A stretch of DNA of 64,000 nt from a virus. The stretch lies in the IMG/VR virus record IMGVR_UViG_3300018080_000115, positions 1 through 64,000 of that record; one strand, given 5' to 3'. Below, one piece after another: positions 33,160 through 41,028 of the stretch (its first letter is position 1; each line of letters begins with the position of its first letter). The notes below the pieces were generated by a model. That model was not told the DNA's origin. It saw only the letters and a program-made list of their open reading frames with translations, and made no database searches. The position numbers were made by a program, and so were the translations under genes.

Positions 33160-33342
33160 ATGAGAATCAACCGCAACGCCAAGTGTGAAAGCTGCCGCAG
33201 GGGAGAGAATGACGAACCGGCCGACTACTACGTCACAGGCACCATGAACGGCCGACCCTATCGCGGCTATCTGTGCAACGACCATTTGAGTCAGATGGAA
33301 GAAGACGGACTCAAAGTCAAGCAGTGCATAAGCTTGAAATAA
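33160..33342 (+). CDS. Small zinc-binding protein, 60 aa
   Basis: AKCESCRRGENDEPADYYVTG and GYLCNDHLSQMEEDG form a C-x2-C...C-x2-H knuckle; paralogue of the 22763-22948 protein. First gene right of operator array C; its upstream DNA repeats GGCACACAAAC from the amidoligase promoters. GAAAGATCAGACCG leads to the ATG. Confidence 0.8.
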   Translation: MRINRNAKCESCRRGENDEPADYYVTGTMNGRPYRGYLCNDHLSQMEEDGLKVKQCISLK

Positions 33343-33358
33343 CATAGGAAATACTGTC

Positions 33359-33688
33359 ATGAAAAACAGGAAAAACCAAGGACCGAAAAATACGGACCCG
33401 AAGTTCCATCAACTGATGCAAAAGCGCGAAGCTGTGACAGCAGATCTAATGGCACGATTCGCCCTTAAACTGCTCACTCACAGCATGATTCATTTCACGC
33501 TCGACGATCCTTTGAATGTGAACTACGATCGGAAATCGAACATCATTCATCTCGTCTACCGCGAAGTCACGATTCAACGGTTCATTCAGCGAGGAAACGT
33601 GCTGATCGCGTGTATGCCGACCGAACAAGGCGGAACGATCGAAGAGCATATGGCCAACATCCCGAAACCTGAAAGAACAGACCGATGA
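33359..33688 (+). CDS. Hypothetical protein, 109 aa
   Basis: Starts MKNRKNQGPKNTDPKFHQLM; central LLTHSMIHFTLDDPLN then beta strands. Ends in ATGA overlap with the next gene. Unknown family. Confidence 0.75.
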   Translation: MKNRKNQGPKNTDPKFHQLMQKREAVTADLMARFALKLLTHSMIHFTLDDPLNVNYDRKSNIIHLVYREVTIQRFIQRGNVLIACMPTEQGGTIEEHMANIPKPERTDR

Positions 33689-34284
33689 CCCAAAAAAGCC
33701 TCATTCACGAACTGGCCTGGAAGATCGCTGAGCGTCATCCTGAACTGAGTGTCTTTGTGGAAAGGCACATAGGGATGACGGGCGCGACAGTGAATCTGGA
33801 CAACATCCAAGTCAACCTGTACACCGACCGATCCTGGAACTGCCTGATCGCCCATGGATTTGACGGCGAAGAGTATCGCAGGATGACCGTTCAGGAACAC
33901 CTTGCTGAACTGCCGAAATGGATCGAAATCGCCAAGGCACGCCAAGCCTTAAAAGCGCACTGTGAAACCCTGGCTTGGCGAATCAACGAGTACGCCAATC
34001 AACAGCGCATCAATGTGCGTGTCCGCAAAATCAGAATGGATTCGGAACACAAGCGGGCGCGCATCTACTTCATGCTTCCTGCGAGTCTCGAACCTCAAAA
34101 AGAACCCAGCATCAAGAGCGACATGATCGTCAAGTGGAATGACGGCAAGCTGCGAGTCGATCAATGCAACGCTCAAGTGCACAACCTCATCAAGATGCTT
34201 CAGACTATCGAACCTTTCAGCAATGACTTCGATCACGATCTGAGCTATACGCTGCCGCCCGAACCAGACGAAGACGAAAGTTGA
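33685..34284 (+). CDS. Hypothetical protein, 199 aa (paralogue of 36483-37295)
   Basis: LAWRINEYANQQRINVRVRK (about residues 97-116) matches LAHRMNAYARNKQMRVRVCD in the 36483-37295 protein, and both have an N-terminal half ending in a helix before it. Ends with LPPEPDEDES, an acidic tail. Function unknown. Confidence 0.8.
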   Translation: MTQKSLIHELAWKIAERHPELSVFVERHIGMTGATVNLDNIQVNLYTDRSWNCLIAHGFDGEEYRRMTVQEHLAELPKWIEIAKARQALKAHCETLAWRINEYANQQRINVRVRKIRMDSEHKRARIYFMLPASLEPQKEPSIKSDMIVKWNDGKLRVDQCNAQVHNLIKMLQTIEPFSNDFDHDLSYTLPPEPDEDES

Positions 34285-34303
34285 TGAGGCAGAAAGATTT
34301 TCA

Positions 34304-34332
34304 TTGACAGTTTGTAACAGAAGCGATACAAT
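34304..34332 (+). promoter_or_regulatory. Class I promoter (TTGACA-17-TACAAT)
   Basis: TTGACAGTTTGTAACA at 34304, TACAAT at 34327-34332. Confidence 0.85.
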
Positions 34333-34354
34333 AGGCTGTGAAAGGATAGAGCGC

Positions 34355-34912
34355 ATGCGAACCAAAATCGAAGTCATCAAGCTGCGGGAATTCATCAGCA
34401 TGCTGATCCGCGAACGACTCGTCATCGGCAAAGACTACACCAACGGTCTGACGCGAACATGGGATGCAATAGAAGAGCCGCCGCTGGTCATCCAACGCGA
34501 AACGTCGCACCTCTTAATCGACGTCTTCAAGCTTCGTCCGATCGGTTCGTTCGTGGTGTGGGAGACGCAGGACGAAGACGGCCGACAGTTCCAAATCGTC
34601 AAGGGGCGTCGCAAAGCGCGCATGCTGTTCGATTCGCTCACGACTCCCGGTTGGGGATTCAATCTGGCCAAAGAAGAATTCATCAAGCTGAATCCAGACG
34701 AAGAACCGGCCGATGATGTCTGCCGAGTCAATGCAATCCTTGACACCCTAGAGGTAATCAGAGAGAAAAAGCGAATCAATCCGGCGTTCCACACTCTAAT
34801 TCATCGATTTGCAGACAGAATCTATAATTACAAAGTGATTCATGAAATCATCGAATGCGGAGTCGAAGAGATGAACGCCATCGTGAGCAGACTGAGCAAG
34901 GCAAACAGATGA
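34355..34912 (+). CDS. Hypothetical protein, weakly DUF262-like, 185 aa
   Basis: Starts MRTKIEVIKLREFISML after GAAAGGATAG. The segment LLIDVFKLRPIGSFVVWE then FQIVKGRRKARMLFDSL is laid out like the DUF262/ParB-like core, where the usual form is DGxQRL; here KGRRK replaces it, so nuclease-type activity is doubtful. The link is inferred from pattern alone. Compare the clear DUF262 gene at 61661-62209. Confidence 0.75.
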   Translation: MRTKIEVIKLREFISMLIRERLVIGKDYTNGLTRTWDAIEEPPLVIQRETSHLLIDVFKLRPIGSFVVWETQDEDGRQFQIVKGRRKARMLFDSLTTPGWGFNLAKEEFIKLNPDEEPADDVCRVNAILDTLEVIREKKRINPAFHTLIHRFADRIYNYKVIHEIIECGVEEMNAIVSRLSKANR

Positions 34913-34977
34913 GAACCAAAATCGAAATCATTACCCTCAAGGAATGGATTGCGACGTGGACAAATCTGCGAGGTTGA
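34909..34977 (+). CDS. Tiny ORF repeating the start of the preceding gene, 22 aa
   Basis: MRTKIEIITLKEWIATWTNL resembles MRTKIEVIKLREFISMLIRE at the start of 34355-34912. ATGA overlap with that gene and two bases before the next ATG. It looks like a broken duplication or a coupling leader. Confidence 0.4.
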   Translation: MRTKIEIITLKEWIATWTNLRG

Positions 34978-34979
34978 AA

Positions 34980-35522
34980 ATGGACGAAATCACCATCAAA
35001 GAAGCGGTTGATCTGGCCATCAGAGAAAAGCGGGAAGACGTTTTTAATGTCCCGGTATCAGAAGACCCTATGAAGGGACAAACGCCAGTCATCCAAACCC
35101 GCGACGGCAAACGGTATCGGTTGAAAGAAGAATCCAAATGGCCATGGACCGACTTCGACAAGACCTTCTATCCAATCGGGGATGGATTCTACAGTCCTGT
35201 CTACCAAGCCATCATCAGTGCAAAGCTTCGACGCATGGCGCGTCGATTCGCGGAAAAGGCAATGAAGCGGAACGATGGTCTGCAAGCCGAAGCGGCCGAT
35301 GACAGCACTCAGTTGATCATGGACAGCGTTCCCATCGCGACCGTGCAGTTGGAGTCTTCAGCGACCGAAAGCGAAATCAACAGCTTTATGATGACCAAGC
35401 TGACGAAATGCGACAAGCGGCTGCGCGAACGATTCGGCCTTTGGCTCTCGTTTCATCAACGGCTGAAGCAGGTCCCTGACATGATAGCGTTCGTCAAGGA
35501 CTGCCAAAAGGAACGATCATGA
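34980..35522 (+). CDS. Hypothetical protein, 180 aa
   Basis: Starts MDEITIKEAVDLAIREKRED, a helix like that opening the 34355 gene. Middle YPIGDGFYSPVYQAI; a helical end. ATG after GAGGTTGAAA. Not recognised. Confidence 0.78.
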   Translation: MDEITIKEAVDLAIREKREDVFNVPVSEDPMKGQTPVIQTRDGKRYRLKEESKWPWTDFDKTFYPIGDGFYSPVYQAIISAKLRRMARRFAEKAMKRNDGLQAEAADDSTQLIMDSVPIATVQLESSATESEINSFMMTKLTKCDKRLRERFGLWLSFHQRLKQVPDMIAFVKDCQKERS

Positions 35523-35818
35523 GCGCAAAACCGAAACCCATCGTCGATCTGGTCAAAGAACTTGATTCAATCATTGAGTCTTGGCCGGATAACGCCGTCA
35601 AGAGACTTGAGGCGCTTCAGAGAGCGGTCAAGAGCAGACGATTTACCCTTCATGATCGATGGGTGGAAGCAGAAGGCATAGAAAAAACAAGATTAGTCGG
35701 TCAATATGCGACTGCAATAGAAGCAGTTGACATACTTCTGCGTTCAGCTCGATCGCGTGCAACATCTGATGCAGCATTCGAAATGGGAGTACGATACACC
35801 AAAATAGCAAAGGACTAA
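35519..35818 (+). CDS. Hypothetical helical protein, 99 aa
   Basis: ATGA overlap with the preceding gene. All-helical (VKELDSIIESWPDNAVKRLE). Unknown. Confidence 0.75.
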   Translation: MSAKPKPIVDLVKELDSIIESWPDNAVKRLEALQRAVKSRRFTLHDRWVEAEGIEKTRLVGQYATAIEAVDILLRSARSRATSDAAFEMGVRYTKIAKD

Positions 35819-35822
35819 AATC

Positions 35823-36260
35823 ATGAGCGACGTCAACAACTCAAGCCAACCCGACAACGATGAAGCCCTTGTCGGCGAACATGACCGCCAAGAACAGCTC
35901 GCCGAACTGACGCACAAGATGAATCAGCTTGCCGTGTCACACTTCAGCATGCTGCGCGTCGAATCCGTTCATTCCATCAGGCGCGCTCAAGGCGGTGTGG
36001 ACATCATCATCCACTTCGTGGTTCCGGTGCGAGGAACCAACCACTTTTTCCCAGAGAATTCTCATCCGATTCCCATGCAGACGTTCATCATGCCTGTAAG
36101 GATCGAACTGAATCCGGAATCGGAAGGCTACAACATAAACTTCAATAACGTCAACCACATAGACGAAGCCACGTCCGCGCTATCGATGCTTTCATTGCTT
36201 TTGAGTCGTGCAATGGTTCTGATGAGCCAGCATGGCAACGGACAGAATGCAACAGAATGA
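35823..36260 (+). CDS. Hypothetical protein, 145 aa
   Basis: Starts MSDVNNSSQPDNDEALVGEH; beta-rich centre (VDIIIHFVVPVRG, TFIMPVRIEL), C-terminal helix. ATGA overlap with the next gene. Unknown. Confidence 0.78.
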   Translation: MSDVNNSSQPDNDEALVGEHDRQEQLAELTHKMNQLAVSHFSMLRVESVHSIRRAQGGVDIIIHFVVPVRGTNHFFPENSHPIPMQTFIMPVRIELNPESEGYNINFNNVNHIDEATSALSMLSLLLSRAMVLMSQHGNGQNATE

Positions 36261-36517
36261 CAAAAAAAAAGAGAAAGCCGACACGGAGGGATTTGCTGGT
36301 CATCATCACCAGACTGCAAGGGATGATCGGCACGGCACATGGAGAACACTTCAATGATCGCAGTCGAACCGCGTTCGAAACAGCTCAACGCATTCTGAAA
36401 AAAGCACATGAACTCTGCATAGATGCCCGAAGCCACGAAGACCCGGTTCGCATGACAGGACCATGGGCGGAAGGACATGAAAATGATACGAAACACCCCT
36501 ACTATGACGAAGACTGA
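36257..36517 (+). CDS. Hypothetical protein, 86 aa
   Basis: Starts MTKKKRKPTRRDLLVIITRL, basic then helical, acidic end. Overlaps the next gene by about 35 bases. Confidence 0.7.
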   Translation: MTKKKRKPTRRDLLVIITRLQGMIGTAHGEHFNDRSRTAFETAQRILKKAHELCIDARSHEDPVRMTGPWAEGHENDTKHPYYDED

Positions 36518-37295
36518 TGAACTCAAACTGCAAGAAGCGGGCAGAATTCTGAAGCAGAAACTGGAAGAGGCATTGTTGGAGAAGATCGGACAGGATCATT
36601 TTGCCATCCATGCTCAACAAAACGACAAGTACATCATCGTGTCCATACAGCACGCATTGGACCGTAACGTCACGGTCAACTTGGCGCATCTGCAAATCGT
36701 TTTCAACCCCTATCCTTTCAGAGAAAAACAGCCTGATTCTCCGATAGCAGTCATCCTGAAGAATGGGGCCGCGCTGCGCGATCGACGATTCAGAAGTGAC
36801 AATGATTGTGCAACCATCGAAGAGCGCATCAAACAAGTCGGCCGATGGCTTGAAATCGGAAAAGAACTGCTGGAAGAAAAGTTTCAAAAAGCGCAGCGGG
36901 AATTGTGGTGGGCTGAGCGTGATGCAGAGCTGGCGCATCGCATGAACGCCTACGCCCGCAACAAGCAGATGCGTGTCCGCGTGTGTGATGTTTCCACTAA
37001 CCGCTGTCACCACCTGAACGACAGCCTGTTCACATCCGTCAAGTTCTTGGTGCGCAATCGCGACTGGGAAGAGTTGGACGGCGGGACAGGGAATCTGATC
37101 CTGTTCAACCCGGATGTTCAGAGCGTTGCCGTCTATTACGAAGTCAGCTTGAAGGACAGAGCGCGCTGGTTCAACAACCGCCGATACGAAATATCGTCTT
37201 TCAGCAACATGGAGCAGTTGACCGCGATCTTCGAATTGCTGAGGCACTTTGCCGAACAAATCGAAACGCCTGACAATACGCTGTCTGTCGCCTAA
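36483..37295 (+). CDS. Hypothetical protein, 270 aa (paralogue of 33685-34284)
   Basis: Chosen ATG lies 8 bases after GGAAGGAC. LAHRMNAYARNKQMRVRV links it to the 33685-34284 protein. The rest is mixed: an N-terminal helix pair, strands around IVFNPYPF, and a helical end (LTAIFELLRHFAEQ). Unknown function. Confidence 0.78.
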   Translation: MIRNTPTMTKTDELKLQEAGRILKQKLEEALLEKIGQDHFAIHAQQNDKYIIVSIQHALDRNVTVNLAHLQIVFNPYPFREKQPDSPIAVILKNGAALRDRRFRSDNDCATIEERIKQVGRWLEIGKELLEEKFQKAQRELWWAERDAELAHRMNAYARNKQMRVRVCDVSTNRCHHLNDSLFTSVKFLVRNRDWEELDGGTGNLILFNPDVQSVAVYYEVSLKDRARWFNNRRYEISSFSNMEQLTAIFELLRHFAEQIETPDNTLSVA

Positions 37296-37390
37296 ATCAC
37301 GCAAGAGGAATAATCGAATCCGTAACATGCCGACGTTACTAAAGAAATTTAGCATGCAGGTGAAACGCCGATTTCGCGAAAGGCAAACCC

Positions 37391-37918
37391 ATGACCAATT
37401 CAGCCATCAAGCCGCGACAAGCTACCGAAATCGAGATCTATGAAACGCTGTACGATAACGGGTACATCCAATGGGCGCAACGCGACGGCAAAGACATTTA
37501 CGTGCTGCTCAACAATCGCAAAAAGTACATCGGCGATGTCGACAGAGCGGTTCTGAATCAACTTCGTCCAGACATTCTCAGAGGAGACCAAGAGACACGA
37601 TCGATGAAGATGAGAGCGCACCACTACATCGAAGACGATGCTTGGATTCGCATGGCGCACGCAACAGCCGAAGCATTCAAACAAGGCGTGCTCAAAGACC
37701 ACGATCGAATGATTGTCATGATCGAAGACGACCTTGTCCACAAGCAGGTTCTGATTCGCCTGAAATCGCAGCCACGAGAAGTGCTCAAGATCATGAATTT
37801 CAGGATCGACGTCTCCGATTGCGGACATCACGAGCCATTCCGCATCATCCAAATGAAACTCCCGCAAAGAGCGGCACACTGGAAGCATCGCGTGACGTCC
37901 GTCCGGGCGCAATGGTAA
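37391..37918 (+). CDS. ETLFNGG-family hypothetical protein, 175 aa
   Basis: EIYETLYDNGYIQWAQRDGK replaces the ETLFNGG block; DDAWIRMAHATAEAFKQGV matches the W helix and PFRIIQMKLPQRAAHW the end of the paralogues at 21982 and 23066. A weaker 38-residue frame (37327-37443) overlaps its start. Last gene of this rightward block. Confidence 0.8.
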   Translation: MTNSAIKPRQATEIEIYETLYDNGYIQWAQRDGKDIYVLLNNRKKYIGDVDRAVLNQLRPDILRGDQETRSMKMRAHHYIEDDAWIRMAHATAEAFKQGVLKDHDRMIVMIEDDLVHKQVLIRLKSQPREVLKIMNFRIDVSDCGHHEPFRIIQMKLPQRAAHWKHRVTSVRAQW

Positions 37919-38010
37919 ACACTTGAAAACAACGGGCAGGTCACACGGTCTGCCTGCTTCAATCCGTCCCGTTCGAACGGCGTCCTGTTTCGCGTAGGTG
38001 GGAAGCATGA

Positions 38011-38361
38011 TCACGAAGCAATCATGCTTTGGGGAGGTAGGCGAAAACCGGTGGGGCAGTAGAAGATTACTTCAACAGCCCGAAGACCGCAGGTTGTATT
38101 GGCCAGAACAACCGCTCTCGTCTCGTCAGCGTACAGGATGAAGTATCCGAAGTCATCATAAATGCACAGCTTTTGCAGTCCATGCACCGAGATGCCTTCC
38201 TGGTCGGCTTCATTGTACCGCTGGCGAAAGATGGAACGAGTGTCCAAGATCAGTTCGGTCAAAGAAGCCGGATTCGTCAGCTTCTCGTAGTCGCTGCGGT
38301 CACGCGTTCCAAGTACGAAGCCCATTTTGAGCAGGTTCTTGAAATCTGAGAAGTGTGTCAT
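38011..38361 (-). CDS. Hypothetical protein, 116 aa, LPP-type end
   Basis: Starts MTHFSDFKNLLKMGFVLG. Ends FRLPPQSMIAS and contains ADETRAVVLANTTCGLRAVE, echoed by KDKIIIVANCNGPWAVEVQ in the 38889-39167 protein. These two seem related. Unknown function. Confidence 0.75.
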   Translation of the reverse strand: MTHFSDFKNLLKMGFVLGTRDRSDYEKLTNPASLTELILDTRSIFRQRYNEADQEGISVHGLQKLCIYDDFGYFILYADETRAVVLANTTCGLRAVEVIFYCPTGFRLPPQSMIAS

Positions 38362-38393
38362 GACCGATTCTATCTTCTTTTTGATATTGATGT

Positions 38394-38564
38394 TTATAAT
38401 TCGAAATTGTTTTTCAGATTCATGACAATCACACTGATTTCATTTTCCGGCACACCTTCAATGTTACGAACCACTTCAAGCAACTCTTCGATTGCAATAC
38501 ACAACGCACTGCAATTACTGTCGTACTTGTTGAGTTTTTCTTGCATCAGCTCAATTTCATTCAT
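38394..38564 (-). CDS. Small helical protein, 56 aa
   Basis: MNEIELMQEKLNKYDSNCSA after GAAAGGAAGAACGAG. Predicted helix pair; GGACAGACT further upstream resembles the common leader. Unknown. Confidence 0.7.
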   Translation of the reverse strand: MNEIELMQEKLNKYDSNCSALCIAIEELLEVVRNIEGVPENEISVIVMNLKNNFEL

Positions 38565-38604
38565 CTCGTTCTTCCTTTCAAGTATTTTTAGTCTGTCCTT
38601 GCTG

Positions 38605-38847
38605 TTAGTGAGTGTCGAATCCAACGCTGATCGTCGGATGCAGCTTGACGGGCGGCAATTCGCAGACCGGCGCGTCGACATGAATGAAACTCATGAGGCA
38701 CTTCGGCGTGTACCTGAAGCTTGTGTGCATCATGTAGGCTTCGATGCCCACGCTCTTGAGCTGAAGAATCCGATCATTGAGCGCCCTGTCTTCGGCCCTA
38801 TATGATTCGATCGTCCAGTTTTTCATATCCTGTTGTCCGTAACACAT
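38605..38847 (-). CDS. Small protein of the LPPVE family, 80 aa
   Basis: MCYGQQDMKNWTIESYRAED, RILQLKSVGIEAYMM, LMSFIHVDAPVCELPPVKL: same order of motifs as the 19918 and 39574 proteins. ATG after GAAAGGAAAAGCC. Confidence 0.82.
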   Translation of the reverse strand: MCYGQQDMKNWTIESYRAEDRALNDRILQLKSVGIEAYMMHTSFRYTPKCLMSFIHVDAPVCELPPVKLHPTISVGFDTH

Positions 38848-38888
38848 GGCTTTTCCTTTCAAATGCTTTCAGTGCGTCGTTGAGCGAT

Positions 38889-39167
38889 CTACTGCACTTC
38901 GACAGCCCACGGGCCGTTGCAGTTGGCGACAATGATGATTTTGTCCTTGTCTTCATGCTCGAACATCGCATAGTTCCCGCAATCGAAGAGACCCAAGAAG
39001 TCGCAGTCCATCTCCGACAATTCTTCCTTGACCGAAACTCCGTCGACTCGATCGTCATCATCACCGACCGGGAAGCCTTCGCCCGCATCATTGCGCTCAT
39101 GAAACGCAATGCGGATATCGGTGTCATTGGTCCGGGACATCAACTGTTCGTACGAGATCTTCTTCAT
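38889..39167 (-). CDS. Hypothetical protein, 92 aa
   Basis: Starts MKKISYEQLMSRTNDTDIRI after GAAAGGACAGACCA. Acidic, beta-rich; ends with VANCNGPWAVEVQ, similar to a segment of the 38011 protein. First gene left of operator array D. Confidence 0.8.
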   Translation of the reverse strand: MKKISYEQLMSRTNDTDIRIAFHERNDAGEGFPVGDDDDRVDGVSVKEELSEMDCDFLGLFDCGNYAMFEHEDKDKIIIVANCNGPWAVEVQ

Positions 39168-39200
39168 TGGTCTGTCCTTTCAGTGCGTTGTTGCTCTGTA

Positions 39201-39229
39201 ACAGTAGCATGAACCGTGCCATTTGTCAA
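39201..39229 (-). promoter_or_regulatory. Class II promoter, leftward
   Basis: Minus strand TTGACA, spacer AATGGCACGGTTCATGC (17), TACTGT, then TACAGAGCAACAACG. Near-copy of the promoter at 39507. Confidence 0.8.
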
Positions 39230-39339
39230 ACATGTGTGACAAACATCTGCAACATATCGAAATCACTTATGCAAACAACACACAACGGCGTCCCGACACC
39301 GTTACGGCCGCACCCGCCTGTACCCTAAACAGCTCCGAA

Positions 39340-39402
39340 GCGACCATAATTGTCACTCATGTGACACAAATTGTCACAAAGATGACGAAAATTGTCATTG
39401 AG
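39340..39402. promoter_or_regulatory. Operator array D: three palindromes, 21-base period
   Basis: Sites start at 39340 (GCGACCATAATTGTCAC), 39361 (GTGACACAAATTGTCAC) and 39382 (ATGACGAAAATTGTCAT), each 21 bases apart. The second is identical to the second site of array B. Confidence 0.85.
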
Positions 39403-39506
39403 TTTAAGCACGGCAGGCATTTGAAGCGTTTCACAGCTTGAACCAAAGAAAAAAACATCAATAACATCACAAGTTTACGCTTTTATCGCCTATTTGTGCT
39501 GAATTT

Positions 39507-39535
39507 GTGACAGTTGGCACGGTCTATGCTACTAT
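39507..39535 (+). promoter_or_regulatory. Class II promoter, rightward
   Basis: GTGACA, spacer GTTGGCACGGTCTATGC (17), TACTAT, then TACAGGACAACGACACG. Divergent partner of the promoter at 39201. Confidence 0.8.
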
Positions 39536-39573
39536 TACAGGACAACGACACGTAAGAAAGAAAGGACAGACCC

Positions 39574-39825
39574 ATGACGACGTGCTACGGAAAATATGAA
39601 CTGGCCAACGGCTGGACGTCAGAGTGGTATCGAACGGCTGATTGGCAGGACGTGAAGAAGCGGATTCGCCAGCTCAAGGAAGAAGGCATCCATGTGAGCG
39701 CCGCTCACATGGGCTTCAAGCACGCGACCCGCGCCCACATGACCCTGCTGCACATTCACGCACCCGTCAGCGCCGTTCTGCTGCCCGCTGAGACCCTGCT
39801 CGTCTGCCCGGATGGACCCTATTGA
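39574..39825 (+). CDS. Small protein of the LPPVE family, 83 aa
   Basis: CYGKYELANGWTSEWYRTAD, KKRIRQLKEEGIHVSAAHMG, MTLLHIHAPVSAVLLPAETL. Best-conserved member with 19918-20211. Leader GAAAGGACAGACCC and class II promoter. First of four genes, two of them related. Confidence 0.85.
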   Translation: MTTCYGKYELANGWTSEWYRTADWQDVKKRIRQLKEEGIHVSAAHMGFKHATRAHMTLLHIHAPVSAVLLPAETLLVCPDGPY

Positions 39826-39852
39826 TCGACGACGCTCTGAAAGGACCGACCC

Positions 39853-40083
39853 ATGACCATCATCTGCAAAAGCCAAAAATGCCAATCCGGCCTCATCGGC
39901 ATCAATCCGCGCATCGTGGAACAGTATGACAATGTCTGTATGGCTCGTGCGCGTATTCGTCAGCTCCTGAATCACGATGTTCACGTGCACGGCTACTGCT
40001 TCATGAGCAAGTGGGATGACGGAAGCGCATCACTCCTCATCTACCATCCGAAGCACATGCTGCCGCCCGTCCAGATCGGATGA
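39853..40083 (+). CDS. LPPVE-family-like small protein, 76 aa
   Basis: CMARARIRQLLNHDVHVHGY, SASLLIYHPKHMLPPVQIG follow the family order, but the N-terminal CYG..W block is replaced. Leader GAAAGGACCGACCC. Confidence 0.78.
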   Translation: MTIICKSQKCQSGLIGINPRIVEQYDNVCMARARIRQLLNHDVHVHGYCFMSKWDDGSASLLIYHPKHMLPPVQIG

Positions 40084-40140
40084 CCGCTCTCTGACAATCG
40101 AATACGCAAGCTGCAACACACTTGTTCAAGGAGATTGATC

Positions 40141-40425
40141 ATGGCACGTTCCTACCGCAAGCCCTCCTACTTCGTCTGCAACGGTGCCGACCCCGCGACC
40201 GGCAAGCGCGTCACCAGCCGCTACATCCGCCATCGCGTCAAGCAGGAGCTGCGCAACGACGGCGCGGACTTCGACTTTGTCGACATCCGCGACAAGAATC
40301 GCGGCAACAGCGGTTCCAAGAACATAAATGACTGCTGGGACTACTTCGGCGACGGCAAGGCCATCCCTGAACGTGTCCGCATCGAACACGACGGCAAGAC
40401 CGTCAGCAAGCTGTCCCGCAAGTAG
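40141..40425 (+). CDS. Small basic protein, 94 aa
   Basis: MARSYRKPSYFVCNGADPAT, strongly basic (RYIRHRVKQEL) with an RDKNRGNSGSKN loop. AAGGAG before the ATG. Followed by a terminator. May bind nucleic acid; no family recognised. Confidence 0.8.
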   Translation: MARSYRKPSYFVCNGADPATGKRVTSRYIRHRVKQELRNDGADFDFVDIRDKNRGNSGSKNINDCWDYFGDGKAIPERVRIEHDGKTVSKLSRK

Positions 40426-40440
40426 CAGCAGCACGATTCA

Positions 40441-40470
40441 AGGCAGGCTCTTAAGCCTGCCTGTTTTTTT
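40441..40470 (+). terminator. Rho-independent terminator
   Basis: Perfect stem AGGCAGGCT/AGCCTGCCT, 4-base loop, then G and seven T. Confidence 0.92.
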
Positions 40471-40502
40471 GTTTGCAGTCCGACTTCTGAAAGGACCGAA
40501 CC

Positions 40503-40784
40503 ATGATGACCGATCCCTTGAACCCCGAAACCCCTCGAAGCGACGCCGCCGCGCTGCCCGCATGCCTTCGTCAAGAACCCAGAGATGTCGGCACGCTCAC
40601 GCTGGAATGGTACAAGGACCGCAAGGAAGTCCTGAAGCGCATCGCTCAGATCAAGGCTGCCGGTTTCGACACCAACATGCGCTGCTTCTTCGATGAAGTG
40701 GATGACCAAGGCACCATCAAGATGGAACTGTTCTTCCCTTGCTTCTTGCTTCCTCCGGTTGAAATCGTCGGACAACCATCATGA
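40503..40784 (+). CDS. LPPVE-family small protein, 93 aa
   Basis: LTLEWYKDRKEVLKRIAQIK, AAGFDTNMR, FFPCFLLPPVEIVGQ: the family end LPPVE is exact. A longer, variable N-terminus. Leader GAAAGGACCGAACC. Confidence 0.8.
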   Translation: MMTDPLNPETPRSDAAALPACLRQEPRDVGTLTLEWYKDRKEVLKRIAQIKAAGFDTNMRCFFDEVDDQGTIKMELFFPCFLLPPVEIVGQPS

Positions 40785-40803
40785 AACACATATTGATTCC
40801 TAA

Positions 40804-40857
40804 CCTGTAATACAAGTCTGCTATTTCCTCAATGATTTCAAGGCTGAGCAAAAAACT
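40804..40857. repeat. 54-base dispersed repeat, copy 1
   Basis: Begins CCTGTAATACAAG and ends AGGCTGAGCAAAAAAC; copies 2 and 3 at 40959 and 42150. This copy lacks the hairpin that follows the others. Confidence 0.85.
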
Positions 40858-40958
40858 TTAGTTGTATGCATCAACAAACATACTATTTAGTAATACAAAC
40901 TGTAAAAATCCTGAACAAAAAACTCTTTTCAAGCCGCCAAAGAGCTGACTATTCCGCT

Positions 40959-41028
40959 CCTGTAATACAAATCAGCTGATTCCTCAATAATTTCAAGGCT
41001 GCGCAAAAATCATCGATTTTGCGCAGCC
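40959..41028. repeat. Dispersed repeat copy 2 with hairpin
   Basis: CCTGTAATACAAATC...CCTCAATAATTTCAAGG, then a perfect 12-bp stem GGCTGCGCAAAA (40997-41008)/TTTTGCGCAGCC (41017-41028). The hairpin sits 125 bases before the next gene. The remainder of 40785-41152 has no gene; it holds ACTATTTAGTAAT and GGACGCCGTC (41053-41062). Confidence 0.88.

Noticed and set aside
36351-37355. Leftward 334-codon frame
   Set aside because: Antisense to genes 36257-37295, which follow the local strand and overlap pattern.
37327-37443. 38-codon basic frame before the ETLFNGG gene at 37391
   Set aside because: No ribosome site and a 53-base overlap; kept only as a note.
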